A DNA stretch of 64,000 nucleotides from Histoplasma ohiense (GCA_017607445.1 JAEVHH010000001.1:7564001-7628000), one strand, 5' to 3'. Shown: positions 37,072 through 50,086, counted from the stretch's first letter. The notes: generated from the sequence alone by a model not told the origin. Numbers and translations are program-made.

Positions 37072-40000
37072 TCATCGCCGATCGAAGAACCAACTGGTGC
37101 GCTTCCCTCCCCCCGAACCTGAACCGGAGCTGGAAGCGTCCTGCGACTGCAGCCCAGAAAGGGTGGGGTTCACGAGCCCGCCACTTGAGTCAGCTGCACC
37201 TCCACCGCCGCCACGGAGAGGTTTGGCTATACGTGAGCCGCCAAAGCTGAACGTTCCTGTCTCTGAGGATGGGAGGCCACGTGTTGACCCTGCTTTTGCG
37301 GCTTCCAGACGTTCCTTGAGGCCAGTGAGTTGTGCTTCGAACCTGTATTTGAAAAATTAAAAGTTAGACACATATATGCGGCTTGACATGGAAATGGGAG
37401 ATGAAAGAGATCGTACCGATGATTGGCTGCAGTAAGCTTCTCCTGACTATCCTGCAAAAGACCCTCAAGACTCTCAATGCGCTCATTGCGCGCAATGAGT
37501 TTCCTTTCCGCAATAGCCACCTCGCGCTTCAAACTCCCATTCTGCTCAACCAGCTGTCGCTGCACGTGCGTTAGCTGCTCCAGATTCCGCTCCAGGAAAG
37601 CCATCTTTTTCTGCTGCGCTCTGTTATTTGAAGACTGAAGCACGTTCTTGTACTGCTCGCGCGTCTCGTCGAGGGAGATCTCCAGCTCCACCACTCGCTC
37701 GCACCGGTTTTGAAGGTCACGCATCAACGATTTCTTCATGATGTCAAAATCTGCGATCTGCTGCTGGAGCGTTTTGCTGTTAACTGCGGGTCCGCCGCTG
37801 CCGTTGGCGCCGGGAGCGCCATTGATAGGACCCCCACGGGACTGTGCCTCAGCAAGAGATTGTCGTAACCGCTCCAACTCCTTGTCCCGTCGTGTTAATT
37901 CGCTTCGAAGCTCCTCGACCATTTTGGACTCATGCTCTGCTCGGTCCTCATACGCCTGACTCAGACGAGTCTTGATCTCTTCCACGTCTTCTTTGCTCAG
38001 CCCGTTCTCGAGCACCTCTTCATATCGCCTTTGAAGACCTGCGATATGATCCTCAAGCTCCACCCGTTTGTTGTCGGGCAATTCTTGGTAGGCGCTTCGG
38101 TGATTCACTGTCAACTCCGCCTGGCGAACGAATCCTTGAGCCTCAATAAGACTTGCCCTAAACTCAGCCAGGTCGTCGGCTGCAATCGGATCCCCGGCAG
38201 CGTTGGATGCCTGCAGCGCTTCCACCCGGTCTACAAGATTCTGGATCTTGCGCTCATTGTCAGAGAACACGTTCATTCCCAGATCGAACCCAGCCATCAT
38301 TTTCGCCATGCGCTCTGCCTTTTTCTTATCCTTTTCATCCAAAGCAGCGCTGGTTTCCCTGGCGCTCATTCTAACATCGAGAAGTTGTTGTTTCAGTTCG
38401 TCGAGTTCTGCTGTGAGTTCAGCGTTGGCCTCCTTCAGCGTGTCCATGGTAATTGACGCCTCCTTGCTTTCATATGAGACCTTCTCCAACTGCATCCGCA
38501 GTTCGTTGACCTCAGCATTAAGTTTCTCATTATCTTTACCCGTCCGGATCGTATTTTCCTTAAGGAATTTTAACTCCTCCTTCTTTTCTAAAAGATCTTT
38601 TTCAGTGTTGGCAATATGCGTCTCCTTCTCTGCAATTTGATCCTGCAGTTCATTCTCCCGTCGTAAGAATTCTTCCCGCTCGTCTTTCTCAAGCAGGATG
38701 CTAGGCGTGCTGGAGCGTTCGCCAATCCTTGAATCAGGCCTGCTGGGCGTCTCTGGTCTTGAGACATCCATTTGTAGGCGAGACGGCGTCCCCGGCCGAG
38801 GAGTCCCCCGCAGTTCGGCCCTCATGTTGCTCAGCCCATCAGAGGATCTAGCAGGAGTCCACCGTTCCCTCGGTACCGTCTCCCCAGTCCGCCAGATGTG
38901 TACCTCCGACTCAAGCGCATTAATATAAGTTTCAAAAGTGACAACCTGGGCCTGGGCTTTTTTAAGCAGCATTTTAAGCTCTGTGGGACTTAACTCCGCG
39001 TTAATCTTTGCCTTGTTCTTAATTGCTTTGGCCCGTACTCCGAAACGGAGCGTACTTATCGTTTCAGCATCGTTGTAGCTGCTTGGAGAACAGTTGATAA
39101 TCAAAGTCGTCCGCGAGTTACCACCCAAACTCTCCTGCAGAATCCGCGTAAGCTTCGAGTCGCGGTAAGGGATATGTGTCGATTTGCCATCCGTCAGTGA
39201 ATTGATGACCATCCCTAGCGCGCTCAAACTTTTGTTGATCTTCTTGGCTTCCTCCAGCGTCTGGCCGCTCGCGCCTGTTTTACCGACCTTTTCACTACCT
39301 GCAAGGTCGACGAGGAATAGCTGGCCGCTCTTCGCAGAGCCCGTTTCCACGTTCTTCTGCGTGATAGTGATGACGAAAATCGAATGGGACCGCGAAGACT
39401 CCTGGTTCATATTGGTTGCAGCTACGGCCCTCGCCGCATCGCCCCTGCGCATGACTTCGTAGACCTCCTGCACGCTGGAGACGTAAATTTCCAACAGGCC
39501 TTTGACGTAAACACCACGCGACTTCTCTTCATGGATGGGGAGGTTGTCGTTATGTGGCACCAGCAGATCCCTAATGCGCTCCATATAGATTTCCATATAA
39601 CTTACGCGAACGGTATACTCGATGTTTCCCGGGCTAGCAAGGATGCTCGCAAACATCTGTTCCACGATACGTGGGATAATGCCCTTGCCTACTTCATCGT
39701 CGATATCCGAACCCATCATCGTGTAGGATTTTCCGGCACCAGTTTGTCCATAGGCGAAGACGGTTCCATTATAGCCATTCAAGATGTCGTCGACGGTGGA
39801 GCGGATGGAGAAATCAAAGACGTCCTGTTGTTTGGAGTCCATTCCAAAAACACGGTCGAACGTGAAGGCCCCCGCGGCCTCTTTTGACTATTGTTCCAAA
39901 AGTCGGACGTTTTAGTTTGTGCCTGAGGACAAGAAACAACAAGGGTGGAAAGGAAAGAATAAAGAAGCAAAAGTCTCAAGCTTACATTGATCTTGCATGT

Positions 40001-40355
40001 GTCGTCACTTTCGAACTCAACAATGGGCTCCCCTCCACTGGCAAGTTCGACTTTGTTCTGGGGCCGGAATCTGGCAACAACTGTATTGATGTATGAGCAT
40101 GATCACTTTATATGTTGAGGGAATAAGCGAAAGGAAAAATGTAATAACGATAATAACAACAATCTCAACAATATCAACAATAGTGTTGATGTCATACATA
40201 CCCTTGATGGTGTTGGTGCTGCCCGACCCGCTCGAACTGTGTGTGCGAATGTCAGCAACCAGAAAGAATAATTGACATTGGCAGATATATGACAATGAGA
40301 TTCCGTGTAAGGGGCGGGCATATTGGAGAAACTGTTTGTGATTTACATACGCCAT
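37072..40355 (-). CDS. kinA: Conventional kinesin heavy chain (kinesin-1)
   Basis: Plus-end-directed microtubule motor for vesicle, nuclear and dynein transport in hyphae. Exons 40351-40355, 40202-40236, 39986-40080, 37417-39887 and 37072-37342 give 958 residues. The motor domain (to about residue 335) has the P-loop GQTGAGKSYTM, switch I NQESSRSHSIF and switch II DLAGSEKVGKTG, plus the VVARFRPQN opening. It is followed by the neck and a long coiled coil with heptads, the conserved tail segment before NHRFEAQLTGLKERL, and a Gly/Ser-rich end finishing KRTSWFFDRR, diagnostic for fungal kinesin-1. The first coding exon has just five bases (ATG plus GC); the second, 35 nt, completes MASSSGSGSTNTIK. 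Fungal kinesin-1 lacks light chains, consistent with the tail seen. Confidence 0.96.
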
Positions 40356-41940
40356 GGTTGCTCAACTACAGGCACTGGACCTTCACCGTTCGCCGTTCTT
40401 TCACACCAGTAGTACGAAAGCAAAAACGAAAGCACTGAGCCCACGAAGGGCAGGGTGCAAGCGTATCCCCCCAAACTAAACTATTGAGCGATGGTCTTAG
40501 TGGAGGACAAGAAGTGGTGGTGGTGTTGGAGGAGAGGACCGAGGTGACTGACAGGGAGAGTGTCTAATGAGCCAGGGCTCGAGTTGGGTTCGCTCTTGAC
40601 GCGTTAAAACTGTGTCGTGAGAGAGCAGAGAACAGGCACAGTGGGGAGGCGTGGGAAGTGCCCCGCGGCATGGATAGCGATAGAGAGGTTTGTAGATTGG
40701 GCGAGGCGGTCGTATGCTGCGTAAAGTTAATGTGCTAACTAGAGGATGTTTTTGCCAGGCTTGGCTTGGCACGGATGCATCACCGTCTTATCTAGACATC
40801 ATAACCTGAAACACCTTAGGGTATGCAATTTAATATTGTGGTAGTTATTTAGATTATCGGATGGATGTCCACATGTTTTGTGTCGAAGACTGCGCAACAA
40901 ATCGTCCTCTACCAGACAGACTCTTCTAGACATTTTGCTCCTCCATTGTACTGGGCGGCCTGGGTACCACTGATTATATCGACAACGCAATATTTTCTTA
41001 CTATTAAACTGTTCCCCTTTCCCTCACGAGCTTGGATTTTCAAATGTTTCGACCCTCACAAATCCCACTCCTGCGATTCATTGTTGTTATTGTTATTGTC
41101 ATTGTTGATGTCGATAAAAAAAAACGACGTGTAAACAAACTTTACCTGGTTGCCCTAAACTCTAAAAAACCATATTGCTTTGTTTTTAATACGCGGCGTA
41201 ACATTCCCAAGCCATGGGATGGCACTTTTTGCAAGCTTGTTATTATGGTGATTGTAGACCATATAACATAAATGATAGGCGATATACAAGTACCTTATCT
41301 CGAACTTGATCACATTGTCTCTAAGGTACCATCCAGTGAGTGGGAGTAAAGTATCAAGCGGCCAGAGTTTGATGTCCGTAAGCCTATGGCGAAGTATATT
41401 TATCAATTGAATTACAATTCAACCATTTCCCGCTGTTCAGTATTTATATAGGGCAAGAAACAAGGAAAATATAGACTGATTAGAGAAGAGATAGGCTATG
41501 AGTTGGAAAGGACAAGAGGAAGAGAAGATACTGATGATTATATATGTGGAAGAATAAGAAGCAGCGCCAGAACCCCATGCTGAGAAAATATGGAAGCCTC
41601 GAGTTCAGGAGGCAAAGAGAAACAGGAAAAATTAAAAAATGCAGCAGAAGAAGAAGAAAAAGTCAGACAAAAAGACAATCGGTTCGATAACAAGGTATCA
41701 ATCAAACATCATCTCCATTGCCATGTGTATTTTATGACAAGAGGGAGAAAAGGGGAGAAGGGATAATGCGACAGTGATGGAAGTGCCAACAAGAGGGGAG
41801 GTAGGCACAAGAATTGCCAAGGTGCGGTGGTAAAATATTGCTTAAAAAAAAATCATCCACAAGTCATGATCAAGTTGCAATGCTACGGTCCATCGATCCA
41901 AGTGTACTGGCTGAATGGTCCAGTCGATAGGTTTCGGATA
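40356..41940. other. Intergenic region between kinesin and RAD6 genes
   Basis: Kinesin promoter (near 40356-41000) and 3' flank of RAD6. Plus-strand purine-rich sequence from 41500 to 41800 would be a transcribed pyrimidine-rich tract on the other strand. No gene is recognised. Confidence 0.4.
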
Positions 41941-42545
41941 TTAATCTTCCCAGCTCTTCTCTACTGTTTCCCGTACTCGTTTCGTATATTCGCGGCGGTT
42001 GTCCTTGTAGAGATTGGACGCTTCTACGTTGGCTGGTGACGATGTGTTGGGGTCGTTAAGCAAACTGGATTGAACAGAATCTTATTAGAATTGATTTCTC
42101 TCGGCAGGAGGTAGCATTGAACTAGGAAATATTATCAGCAAACAATACCTTTGGATACTGGTTAAGATAGCAGCAACGTCATATGTTGGACTCCAGCGGT
42201 TCTGCAATATATCCAAGCACAGCTCCCCGGTGCCGTAAACGTTTGGATGGAACATCTGGCTGACGAATTTCACTCCAGGGGGCTTGTTTGGATATTGTTC
42301 TTCAAAATGCATGACGAGGCGGAATGTGCCATCTTCAAAGGGAGTGTCCGCCGGACCGATAATGACAGCATTCCAAGTCATGACATTATCTGCGATAGGA
42401 GAGGCGGAGACACCAGCCGGGGGGTCTGTTTGCATACGCTATCCAGAGAGACGTGAGTTAGTTGGGAAAATGCATGTTAGCTAACGTAAATGGAAGATAG
42501 TACCTTGAAATCCCGCATCAAGCGGCGGCGAGCAGCGGTGGACAT
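41941..42545 (-). CDS. RAD6: Ubiquitin-conjugating enzyme E2 Rad6 (UvsJ/Mus-8)
   Basis: E2 for histone H2B and PCNA ubiquitylation, acting with Bre1 and Rad18 in transcription and post-replication repair, and with Ubr1 in N-degron turnover. Exons 42504-42545, 42149-42438 and 41941-42064 give 151 residues, the length of the filamentous-fungal orthologues. Sequence is near invariant: MSTAARRRLMRDFKRMQ, HPNVYGTGELCLDILQNRW with the active-site cysteine at residue 88, and the end VRETVEKSWED. The yeast polyacidic tail is absent, as usual in filamentous fungi. It stands head to head with the histidine-phosphatase gene. Confidence 0.97.
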
Positions 42546-43458
42546 GGCGAGGGTACAGAATCAAAAGGGTTTGATATACCCAGGAAGTTTGTAAGTTGCA
42601 AATGGACAGAAAGGGTGTTCAGAAGGGGTGGAAGGAAGTGGAAAGAATCAGAAGGAGGCTTGATCGGGTTGAGGAGAATTGACGAATGGGGACACAGCAA
42701 CAACAATGTAGCGAGTAGTCAGGTAGAGGAATCAGGGATCGAAGTGAAGGGTTGAGGTTTGTGCACCAAAGATGGGTTACGGTATACACTCAAAAGGACG
42801 GTTATAAGATGGGGATGGATGGAGAAAAGGTACAGCAACTGGATGATGACAATTAAACGAACCACAGCAGTGGAGAGAAGGTGATTACCTAAGCACTGGG
42901 ATGGCCTCGCGTGACAGTTAACTAGTTGCCAAACTAACTCAATTAAGTTAGTAGGCTAACTAAGTCACTGAAGCTTCTCTGTTTATATAAGCCGATCTTG
43001 GCTGCCCCGCGATCACATGCGCCTTCAGAGCTCCATCGCAGAACCAACGAAATAACAACTTCAATTGAAAATCTCGTCTCAAAGGCCAACTTCAGGCGAA
43101 AGCTTGGTGTTCTGAGCAGGTTGGCCCGTTTCTCTTTTAGAGCTATATTTTGCCCAGCATTCCCTCCTTGTGTATAATTCCTCGCAGCGTCTTTGTTGCT
43201 TACATACTCGCCCTCTACCCCACGACGACCAGCTGTGGGATTTCGAGTTTCTCAAAACTAGGTCGAGTCAATTATGCTGGAATCTTAGCCTTCTGAGGAC
43301 AATGAGCTGGCGAAGCTCAGGGAAATCCTTACTCTATCTATTACCAGCCCGGTATCCACGATTCCCGCTACATTGCTAATCACCACCGCCGGACCTGCCT
43401 CCTTCAAGACGCATTGTTATAGAAACCGAATTCGGGTGAGGTACCCCTCACGGCAGCT
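42546..43458. promoter_or_regulatory. Divergent promoter region of RAD6 and the histidine-phosphatase gene
   Basis: 900 bp separating two oppositely directed start codons. It contains short purine/pyrimidine tracts and an inverted TTAACTAGTT-like patch near 42920-42960 (several AACTAA/TTAGTT copies). No gene is supported in it. Confidence 0.45.
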
Positions 43459-45426
43459 ATGGGAAAACCTCCAGCTGTGATCATTATTGCGAGGTTAGTT
43501 GGTGCCGATTTGTAGTTTACTTACTCTCCGTTCTCTTTTTGCTACCCAACTATTGTTGTGAGGTGGCATTTTTGCTAATTGAGCCTCAGGCACGGTGCTC
43601 GGTTGGATGCGGTGGACAAACAGTGGCATTTAACATCGCCCACACCTTACGATCCTCCTCTTACATACGGTGGTTGGAATCAAGCCCGTGCACTCGGTAT
43701 TCGGATAAGGGACCTTCTTCGAGCTAGAGAAAACGTGGTGTGGCCCGGCACGAATGGCGGCGAGGAGAGCCAATTGAGTAGAAAGCAAAGAATAATTATC
43801 CACACTTCACCCTTCCTCCGCTGTGTGCAAACCGCTATCGGAGTGAGCGCGGGTATGAGGCTTAGCAAGCATTCTCCTCTTGACTGCAGTCAATCTTCAC
43901 AAAACAAACATCGTCGATTGCATTCAGGCCCCCCCGCCTCTCGAGGCAGCGATTCCAACCAGCTTTCGGCTATTCCAGAACCGAGCATTAGCCTTGCTCT
44001 CTCCAAGCTGACTCCCGAGTCACCTGTCCCGAAATACAAACTTCGACTTGACGCATTTCTTGGGGAATGGCTCACGCCAGACTACTTCGAGCATATTTCA
44101 CCTCCCCCGGGTTCTGTGATGATGATTGCCTGTGCGAAAGCGGAACTTTTGCGTCGCGGTGAACCAATCGAAGTTGGTCTTGAGGCCGACGGGAAATCAA
44201 TGTTTGGCCACTTTCCGGGAGGCTGGATTAACCCGTCTGCCAGCGGCGCGGCAAAACATCAAGAAGCCGAATCCGGTGATGGAAGTGAAAAGAATAGTGG
44301 AACTTTCAAGCATGTGGCGCCCAAGACTTATGAGCTTGCGCACAGGAATCGCTCTGGCAGCTTCGATACGGGCGCAAATGGTGGTATGAAGCCAGCAGGA
44401 GCTGGAATTTCGAAAATCGCAGCAGATATCCCAGCAGGCTATCCGGGATACGTACCTCCCATTCCAACTTATGCTATTTCGCCATCGGATCCAATTCCTA
44501 CGGGCTACGTATCCCATGCTCGTGACGCCTGCATCGACATTGATTCCCAATGGGATAGCATGCGCGATCCTCAAAATTGGGGCAGTGGGGGAGAATATGG
44601 AGAAGAATGGAGCGCGATGCACCAGCGATTCCGCAATGGACTCCAACATATGATAGACTGGTACAGATCTGAAGGTCCGGGGACAGCTGATCCTTCCACA
44701 GCGATTTCAAAGGAGGGAGATACTACAGAGACTGTTTTGATTTTAATATCTCACGGAGCTGGTTGCAATGCGCTGATTGGGGCACTAACAGGTCAACCAG
44801 TTCTGCTTGATGTCGCCATGACTTCGCTGACTATGGCAGTCAGGAAACCTGAAACTGCAGAGCCTTCTGAGCAGGATACCGCAGTTGTAGCGACTTCCAA
44901 ACAAGACTCTCCGCCCAAGGAGTTAGCAGACGAGTATGAGATGAAATTCGTTTCGTCGACGGAGCATCTCCGAACGACCGCCAATTCCTCCCATGCGCCC
45001 CAGGCATCCTCGCCGCGGGGTTTCCCAGCCTCCAGCTCCGCGTACCACCGTAGGTTCGTGTCTACTTCGGGCTCCACCAACCCTCGGGAAAATTTCACTA
45101 TCGGGGATTCTGTGACTCGAAAACAAGGCAATTCAGAGGCAACATCCCCGCAGTACTTTCGCAGCAGTTCTGCAAGCAAATCGCCATCCTCCGGCCTTTG
45201 GGGCGCCGTGTCAAGTAGTTCAACCGATCTAGCTGAATCAGTAGACGATCTGGTTCCCAATTTCGAGGATCCAAAACCAATATCTGCTTCGAGGGAAACG
45301 GCAAGTCCGCGGCCACAGGTGTCATCGAGATTGTTATCCCAGCATGGTCTATGGGGTAGCGTCTCGGCCCCTGAACGTGAGCTGCCGATGAAACGCCGAT
45401 GGACGATGAGCGAGCGGAATATATGA
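43459..45426 (+). CDS. Histidine-phosphatase (phosphoglycerate-mutase-like) protein with long disordered tail
   Basis: Exons 43459-43493 and 43590-45426 encode 623 residues. The catalytic RHG motif spans the intron: IIIARHGARLDAVDKQW with nucleophile His13. The second catalytic histidine is in LILISHGAGCNALIG (about residue 400) and a supporting segment is HTSPFLRCVQTAIGVSAG (arginine of the phosphate pocket). Between them is a fungal-type insertion of about 200 residues containing CAKAELLRRGEPIE. The last 200 residues are Ser/Thr/Pro-rich and apparently disordered, ending KRRWTMSERNI. Substrate is unknown; relatives include fungal regulators labelled as phosphoglycerate mutase family or Sts-like proteins. 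A true glycolytic mutase is excluded by length and motifs. Confidence 0.85.
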
Positions 45427-46340
45427 GAATAGAATAGATTATTGGTATTTATTTATCCTTCTTGATTCTAATGGTTTTCTTTTGGGCACCACTCCTCTTC
45501 TCCCTTAATTTTTCCTCTTGAGGTTATATTTCGGGACCTGGTCGATCTCGGGTAACTCTTGTTGTTTGTTTTTTTGCATCTTCTGCGCTATATGTGTGGA
45601 GTAGGACAGTACCAAAGTCGGGTTTTCATACTTAATGACGAGTCTTCTTTTCCATTCCCCAGGTTTTGCATTTTCCAACGGGCGTGATTACCCCAAGCTA
45701 TTATGCATTTTTCGGTTCTTTAAAAGATATGCTTTTCTTTTGACTGGCGGGAGTTTAAATGGAACTCATTTGCTGATTACTCGGTTCGGGATATATATTT
45801 ATTTATTTATTAATCCCATGAATAATGAAATGAAATGATATGATCATGTACCTGTACTGCTGCATAACCATAACGTATGCTTATGCAATAGCTATGTCAA
45901 TTGAAATATTGCGATCAAGGCTCATCCAGCTTGTATAACACAGAAATCACCGATTTGGGTGAAAATGTCTCAACATGGGGATGGCTCTATCTACTCTGGA
46001 ATGAGATTATTATGAATGAATGAACAAGCAAAATCAAGGTATCAATCTCGGAGCTAACAGTCGCAGCGGAAGCAATAATAGTAGCAAGAAAGATACAACA
46101 AATCCATGTGTGTGACATTGAGAAACCAACACTGTTGTTGGTAGACGCTTGCTCCCGGATTGCATAGTCCGGCGGTTTGTCGGACGAACAGGAGAACTCT
46201 TCCTTTGAAACTCCCACTCTCAGTCTGCGCGTCAATAAAGAAATCAGAGCTCTCCAAGCAATTTTAGATAGACCAAGCAATCCCTCAGCACATCGAACCT
46301 AACACGCTGAATATTGAATCCATTAATATCACGATATACG
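45427..46340. other. Intergenic region between two tandem plus-strand genes
   Basis: 3' flank of the histidine-phosphatase gene (T-rich 45450-45640) and promoter of the metallophosphoesterase gene. No gene is recognised. Confidence 0.4.
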
Positions 46341-48627
46341 ATGTCGCCCACCGAAGAGGCGGGGCTCTCCACCACCTACGACTGCGGGCGAACAGGGCCG
46401 CCAGACCTCCGCCTGCTCCATTACAACGACGTCTACCATGTCGAGTGAGTAAGATACTCCTCTAATTGCATCATTTGCATTACAACGTAACCTCCTCAAC
46501 TCAAACTAGAGCCGGCTCTGCAGAGCCCATCGGCGGAACCCCGCGATTCCAGACCCTCATCAACTACTACCGCAACCACCCCAGATTCGCCAACCTACCG
46601 CCGCTACTCACATTCTTCTCAGGCGATGCTTTCAACCCCAGTCTCGAGAGCTCCGTTACGAAAGGCCGCCATATGGTGCCATTCCTCAACCAGGCCGGCA
46701 CCGATGTTGCATGTATTGGGGTGAGTGAATATACCAAATGTTGATCTTTGTGTCTGAACTAATGGAGTTTCATTTATTAACAGAACCACGATCTGGACTT
46801 CGGAGTTGAGCAATTTCAGCATCTGAGGAACCAGTGCAAGTTTCCATGGCTGCTGGCGAACGTGCTTGACCCTGCGCTGGGCGACGGGGTGTCGTTGGCC
46901 AATTGTCTTAAGACGTGCATGCTGGAGTCCAACGGGGTGAAAGTTGGAGTTATTGGACTTGGGGAGAGGGAGTGGTAAGAGGAAAGAGAATAGAAAACAA
47001 TTACTGTGCTTTCTTCATAGGTTTATTTTGATATAAAATGACTGACACATCGTAAGCTGACAACTTTTCTATTTTTAGGCTGGATACAGTCAACGCGCTC
47101 CCACCTAATATCATATACAAATCCGCGTCAGAAACTGCAAAGGAACTAGTGCCCAGCCTGCGCGCACAAGGCGCTCATCTCATCGTCGCCGTGACCCATC
47201 AGCGAGAACCGAATGACAACAAATTGGCGACCAGGACCCCACCCGGCCTCATTGATATCATCCTAGGCGGCCACGACCATTTCTACGGACACAGCATCAT
47301 CAATTCTACACATGTACTCCGCTCGGGAACGGATTTTAAACAACTAAGCTACATCGAAGCATGGCGGAAGACGGACGATAGCGGGTGGGACTTCTCCATC
47401 ACCCGCCGTGACGTGGTTCGAGCAATACCGGAGGACCCGGCAACGGTAGAGCTGGTGGACAAATTGACCTCAGCGCTGAAGGCAAAGCTCCAGAAACCAG
47501 TCGGTTACACAGCGAACCCGCTGGATGCGCGGTTCTCGACTGTGCGGAGGAAGGAGTCTAACCTTGGCAATTTTGTGTGTGACCTGATGCGGTTTCATCA
47601 TAATGCAGATTGTGCGATGATGGCATCAGGAACTATTCGTGGGGATCAGATATATCCTCCCGGACCTCTGAGAGTGAAGGATATTCTCAGCTGCTTCCCC
47701 TTTGAGGACCCAGTGGTTGTGTTACGAGTGACGGGGCGGGCGCTGAGAGCCGCATTGGAAAATGGTGTTTCCCAACTACCAGCTCTCGAGGGACGTTTCC
47801 CCCAGGTGTCAAACATTCAATATGGATACTCACTTTCTGCACCAAGTGGATCCCGCATTGTGTTTGTTAAATTAGGGGGAAAGGATCTCGAGGATGAAAA
47901 ACTGTACACGCTCGCGACACGCGGTTACATGGCGCGGGGGAAGGATGGGTATACGGTTCTCCTTGCAAAGTCCGAAGGTGGGGAAGTGGAAGAGATCATC
48001 TCTGAGGAAAACGGGGCTCTGATCAGCACTATTCTCCGACAGTATTTCCTCAGTCTCAAGGTACTTGGCAAATGGAATCGGCTAGGCCCCAGTATGCATC
48101 GTCACTGGGACTCCGTGAATGAACGCTGGCACGGGCCCGGCTGGTTGGAAGCCACCTCCCCGCTTGCCTCTCCAGAAAAGCAGCCCGAGAAACGAATCTC
48201 AAACCCAACCATAAGCGGCAATGCCAGCCCACCAAAATTTTCCAGCTTCCAATACAATCCACGACCCAAACAACAACCGGGTAAAACACAGGATCAGGTC
48301 TCACGCCGGGACCAACTGGATGACATTGGCAGAGACAGTATCAGCGAGGATGAGAGCACCATGGATTCTGAATCCGACTCAGAGCCTGAGGTGTTGAGCC
48401 GGCCGTGTACCTATGTAACAACGGCTGCTCTTTCTGTCGAGGATGCAGACCACAGGGAGATAGTGGCTCGACAGTTCGTCCGAAAATGGCAACGGAAAGC
48501 CGGACTTAACCCTGACAAAATACAATTAGTGGACCGCGTAACGGATGGATCTTCGCCAGCGTGGACACGGGCTATTGCTCCAGTGGTGGAAGGAAGGATT
48601 GTCCAGGTTGATAGCGAACAAGACTGA
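46341..48627 (+). CDS. 5'-nucleotidase/UshA-family metallophosphoesterase, cytosolic
   Basis: Exons 46341-46444, 46510-46720, 46784-46974 and 47079-48627 give 684 residues. The metal-binding motifs of calcineurin-like phosphoesterases are in order: LLHYNDVYHVE (DxN variant), FFSGDAFNPSLESS, CIGNHDLDFG, VAVTHQREPND and GGHDHFYGHS. The C-terminal nucleotidase domain follows with ESNLGNFVCDLMRF, MMASGTIRGD and FPFEDPVVVLRVTG. There is no signal peptide or GPI signal, so the enzyme should be intracellular, unlike classical ecto-5'-nucleotidases. The final 150 residues hold an acidic serine-rich stretch (SISEDESTMDSESDSEPEV). Each exon junction falls inside a conserved motif, which supports the splice calls. 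Substrate is unproven. Confidence 0.9.
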
Positions 48628-50086
48628 AGGAAATTTAAGCTCGAATTCAAGGCGCGGAACGCTGGCAGTCAACGCATTTGGAACGGGTTGGGCTTGAGTC
48701 TGGATATTGACTTTTTTTTCTTTGTATCAAGATATTGAAATGCACAGACCTGAAAATAAGAAAAAAGAAAGAGAAAAATAAAAAAGAAAAGAAAACCAGG
48801 TCTTGGCTAGTGGGCATTAATCGGGATGAAGGCAAATGCCAGATCGGAATAGATTGCACAGTTTCTACATCTTGATTTTCACTTGATTGTACTGTACAGT
48901 ACAGACCACACAGTACCACCCTTTGCTTCAGTAGATAGGTAGATATTCTAGTAAACAATTTGATTACCAGTTACCAGACTCTTGGAATATTCCCGTCGTT
49001 GACGGAAACCTTCACCACGGTTGAAGAAGAATATGAAGGATAATAATCATCAGAAATAGCATCTTCAACTTTTCCTTTGCAGCACCTGGGACCTATTAGG
49101 GTTCGCACCATCCTGGGCCATCCAGCGCCCGCAGCCCTGCAACAATCCCCCCCATTGGCATCAGCGTATGTTGCTTGTGCTGGATACCTTCGGCACTGCC
49201 TGAACAAACTTCCCAGCCAATGCCGACAGAGCTGTGGCAACAAGCCCAGATGATGTTACGCTGTGGCTCCCTGGCCGCATACTGATGGCGCAGATCCCCC
49301 GACTCCCAAGGGCATAGTCTGTGCTGATAGACTCATAGTGTACGCAGTAATCGTCTCAGCCGGACGATTGCGACGGTTAAATTTTCTTTGTCTGCCTGCC
49401 AGGCCTATCACAACCCGCACAGTCGGTTTAAAGTTGTGGGATGTCGCCCTTGCAAAGTTGGAAAAAGGCAATCCTGACATGGATTTCATGGATTTGAGTC
49501 TCTTCGTCTGGAGATCGAACGCCCCCTCAGGCTTCAAGCCCTGGGATATCCGACTAACTGCGTACATCACTAACAACCCGTGGCGCTGCAGACCCAACCT
49601 GGGCCCAACCAAACCCAAACCCTTTCGTCTGGTGGAACTTGCGCGGGCTAGTTCAACTCGACTGACTCCGGGAGCCTATGAAATAGCAGTCCATCGTTTC
49701 GGGGCGAACGCCGCCGCTACGATGATGACATGGGCCTGCTCTAAACAAAAGCTAACTGAATTGCCCGCCATGAATTTAAAATCCCCCACTGCAAAGTCGA
49801 TTCCCTTGAAGTGACGAGTGATCAGATATTTATTAGCTCGCCTTGCATCCGCTGCAGATTCCAAAGACAGCTTTGGCCGCCCTCCCTCTATGGCCGCCCT
49901 CAAGTCATTTCCCACCGACTTTCTGACGTCTCTTCCTGATAAGAAATCGGCACAAAAAAAAAAAAAAAACAATCAAACCAAACCAAACCAGATTCCCTAT
50001 TTTTGACTTCTTGATATTATTTTAATTTCTAGTATCTGTTCTTAGCCTTCCGATTTCGAAGTGAAGTTTGGTCTGCGCACATCACG
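48628..50086. other. Intergenic region upstream of the methyltransferase gene
   Basis: A/G-rich 3' flank of the previous gene near 48740-48800 and a GTACTGTACAGTAC palindrome at 48889-48902. The part 49000-49900 is richer in GC and holds overlapping open frames of 183 (plus) and 120 (minus) codons with no recognised domain and no splice-supported extension. An A17-type run lies near 49953-49970. Confidence 0.4.

Noticed and set aside
11465..42545. Two ubiquitin-conjugating enzymes (Ubc7 and Rad6) in one window as a possible ubiquitin gene cluster
   Set aside because: They are 30 kb apart, belong to different pathways and are separated by unrelated genes; coincidence is sufficient.
49263..49814. 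Overlapping open frames of 183 (plus) and 120 (minus) codons
   Set aside because: Both strands are open because of local GC content; neither translation resembles a protein family and neither has supporting introns.
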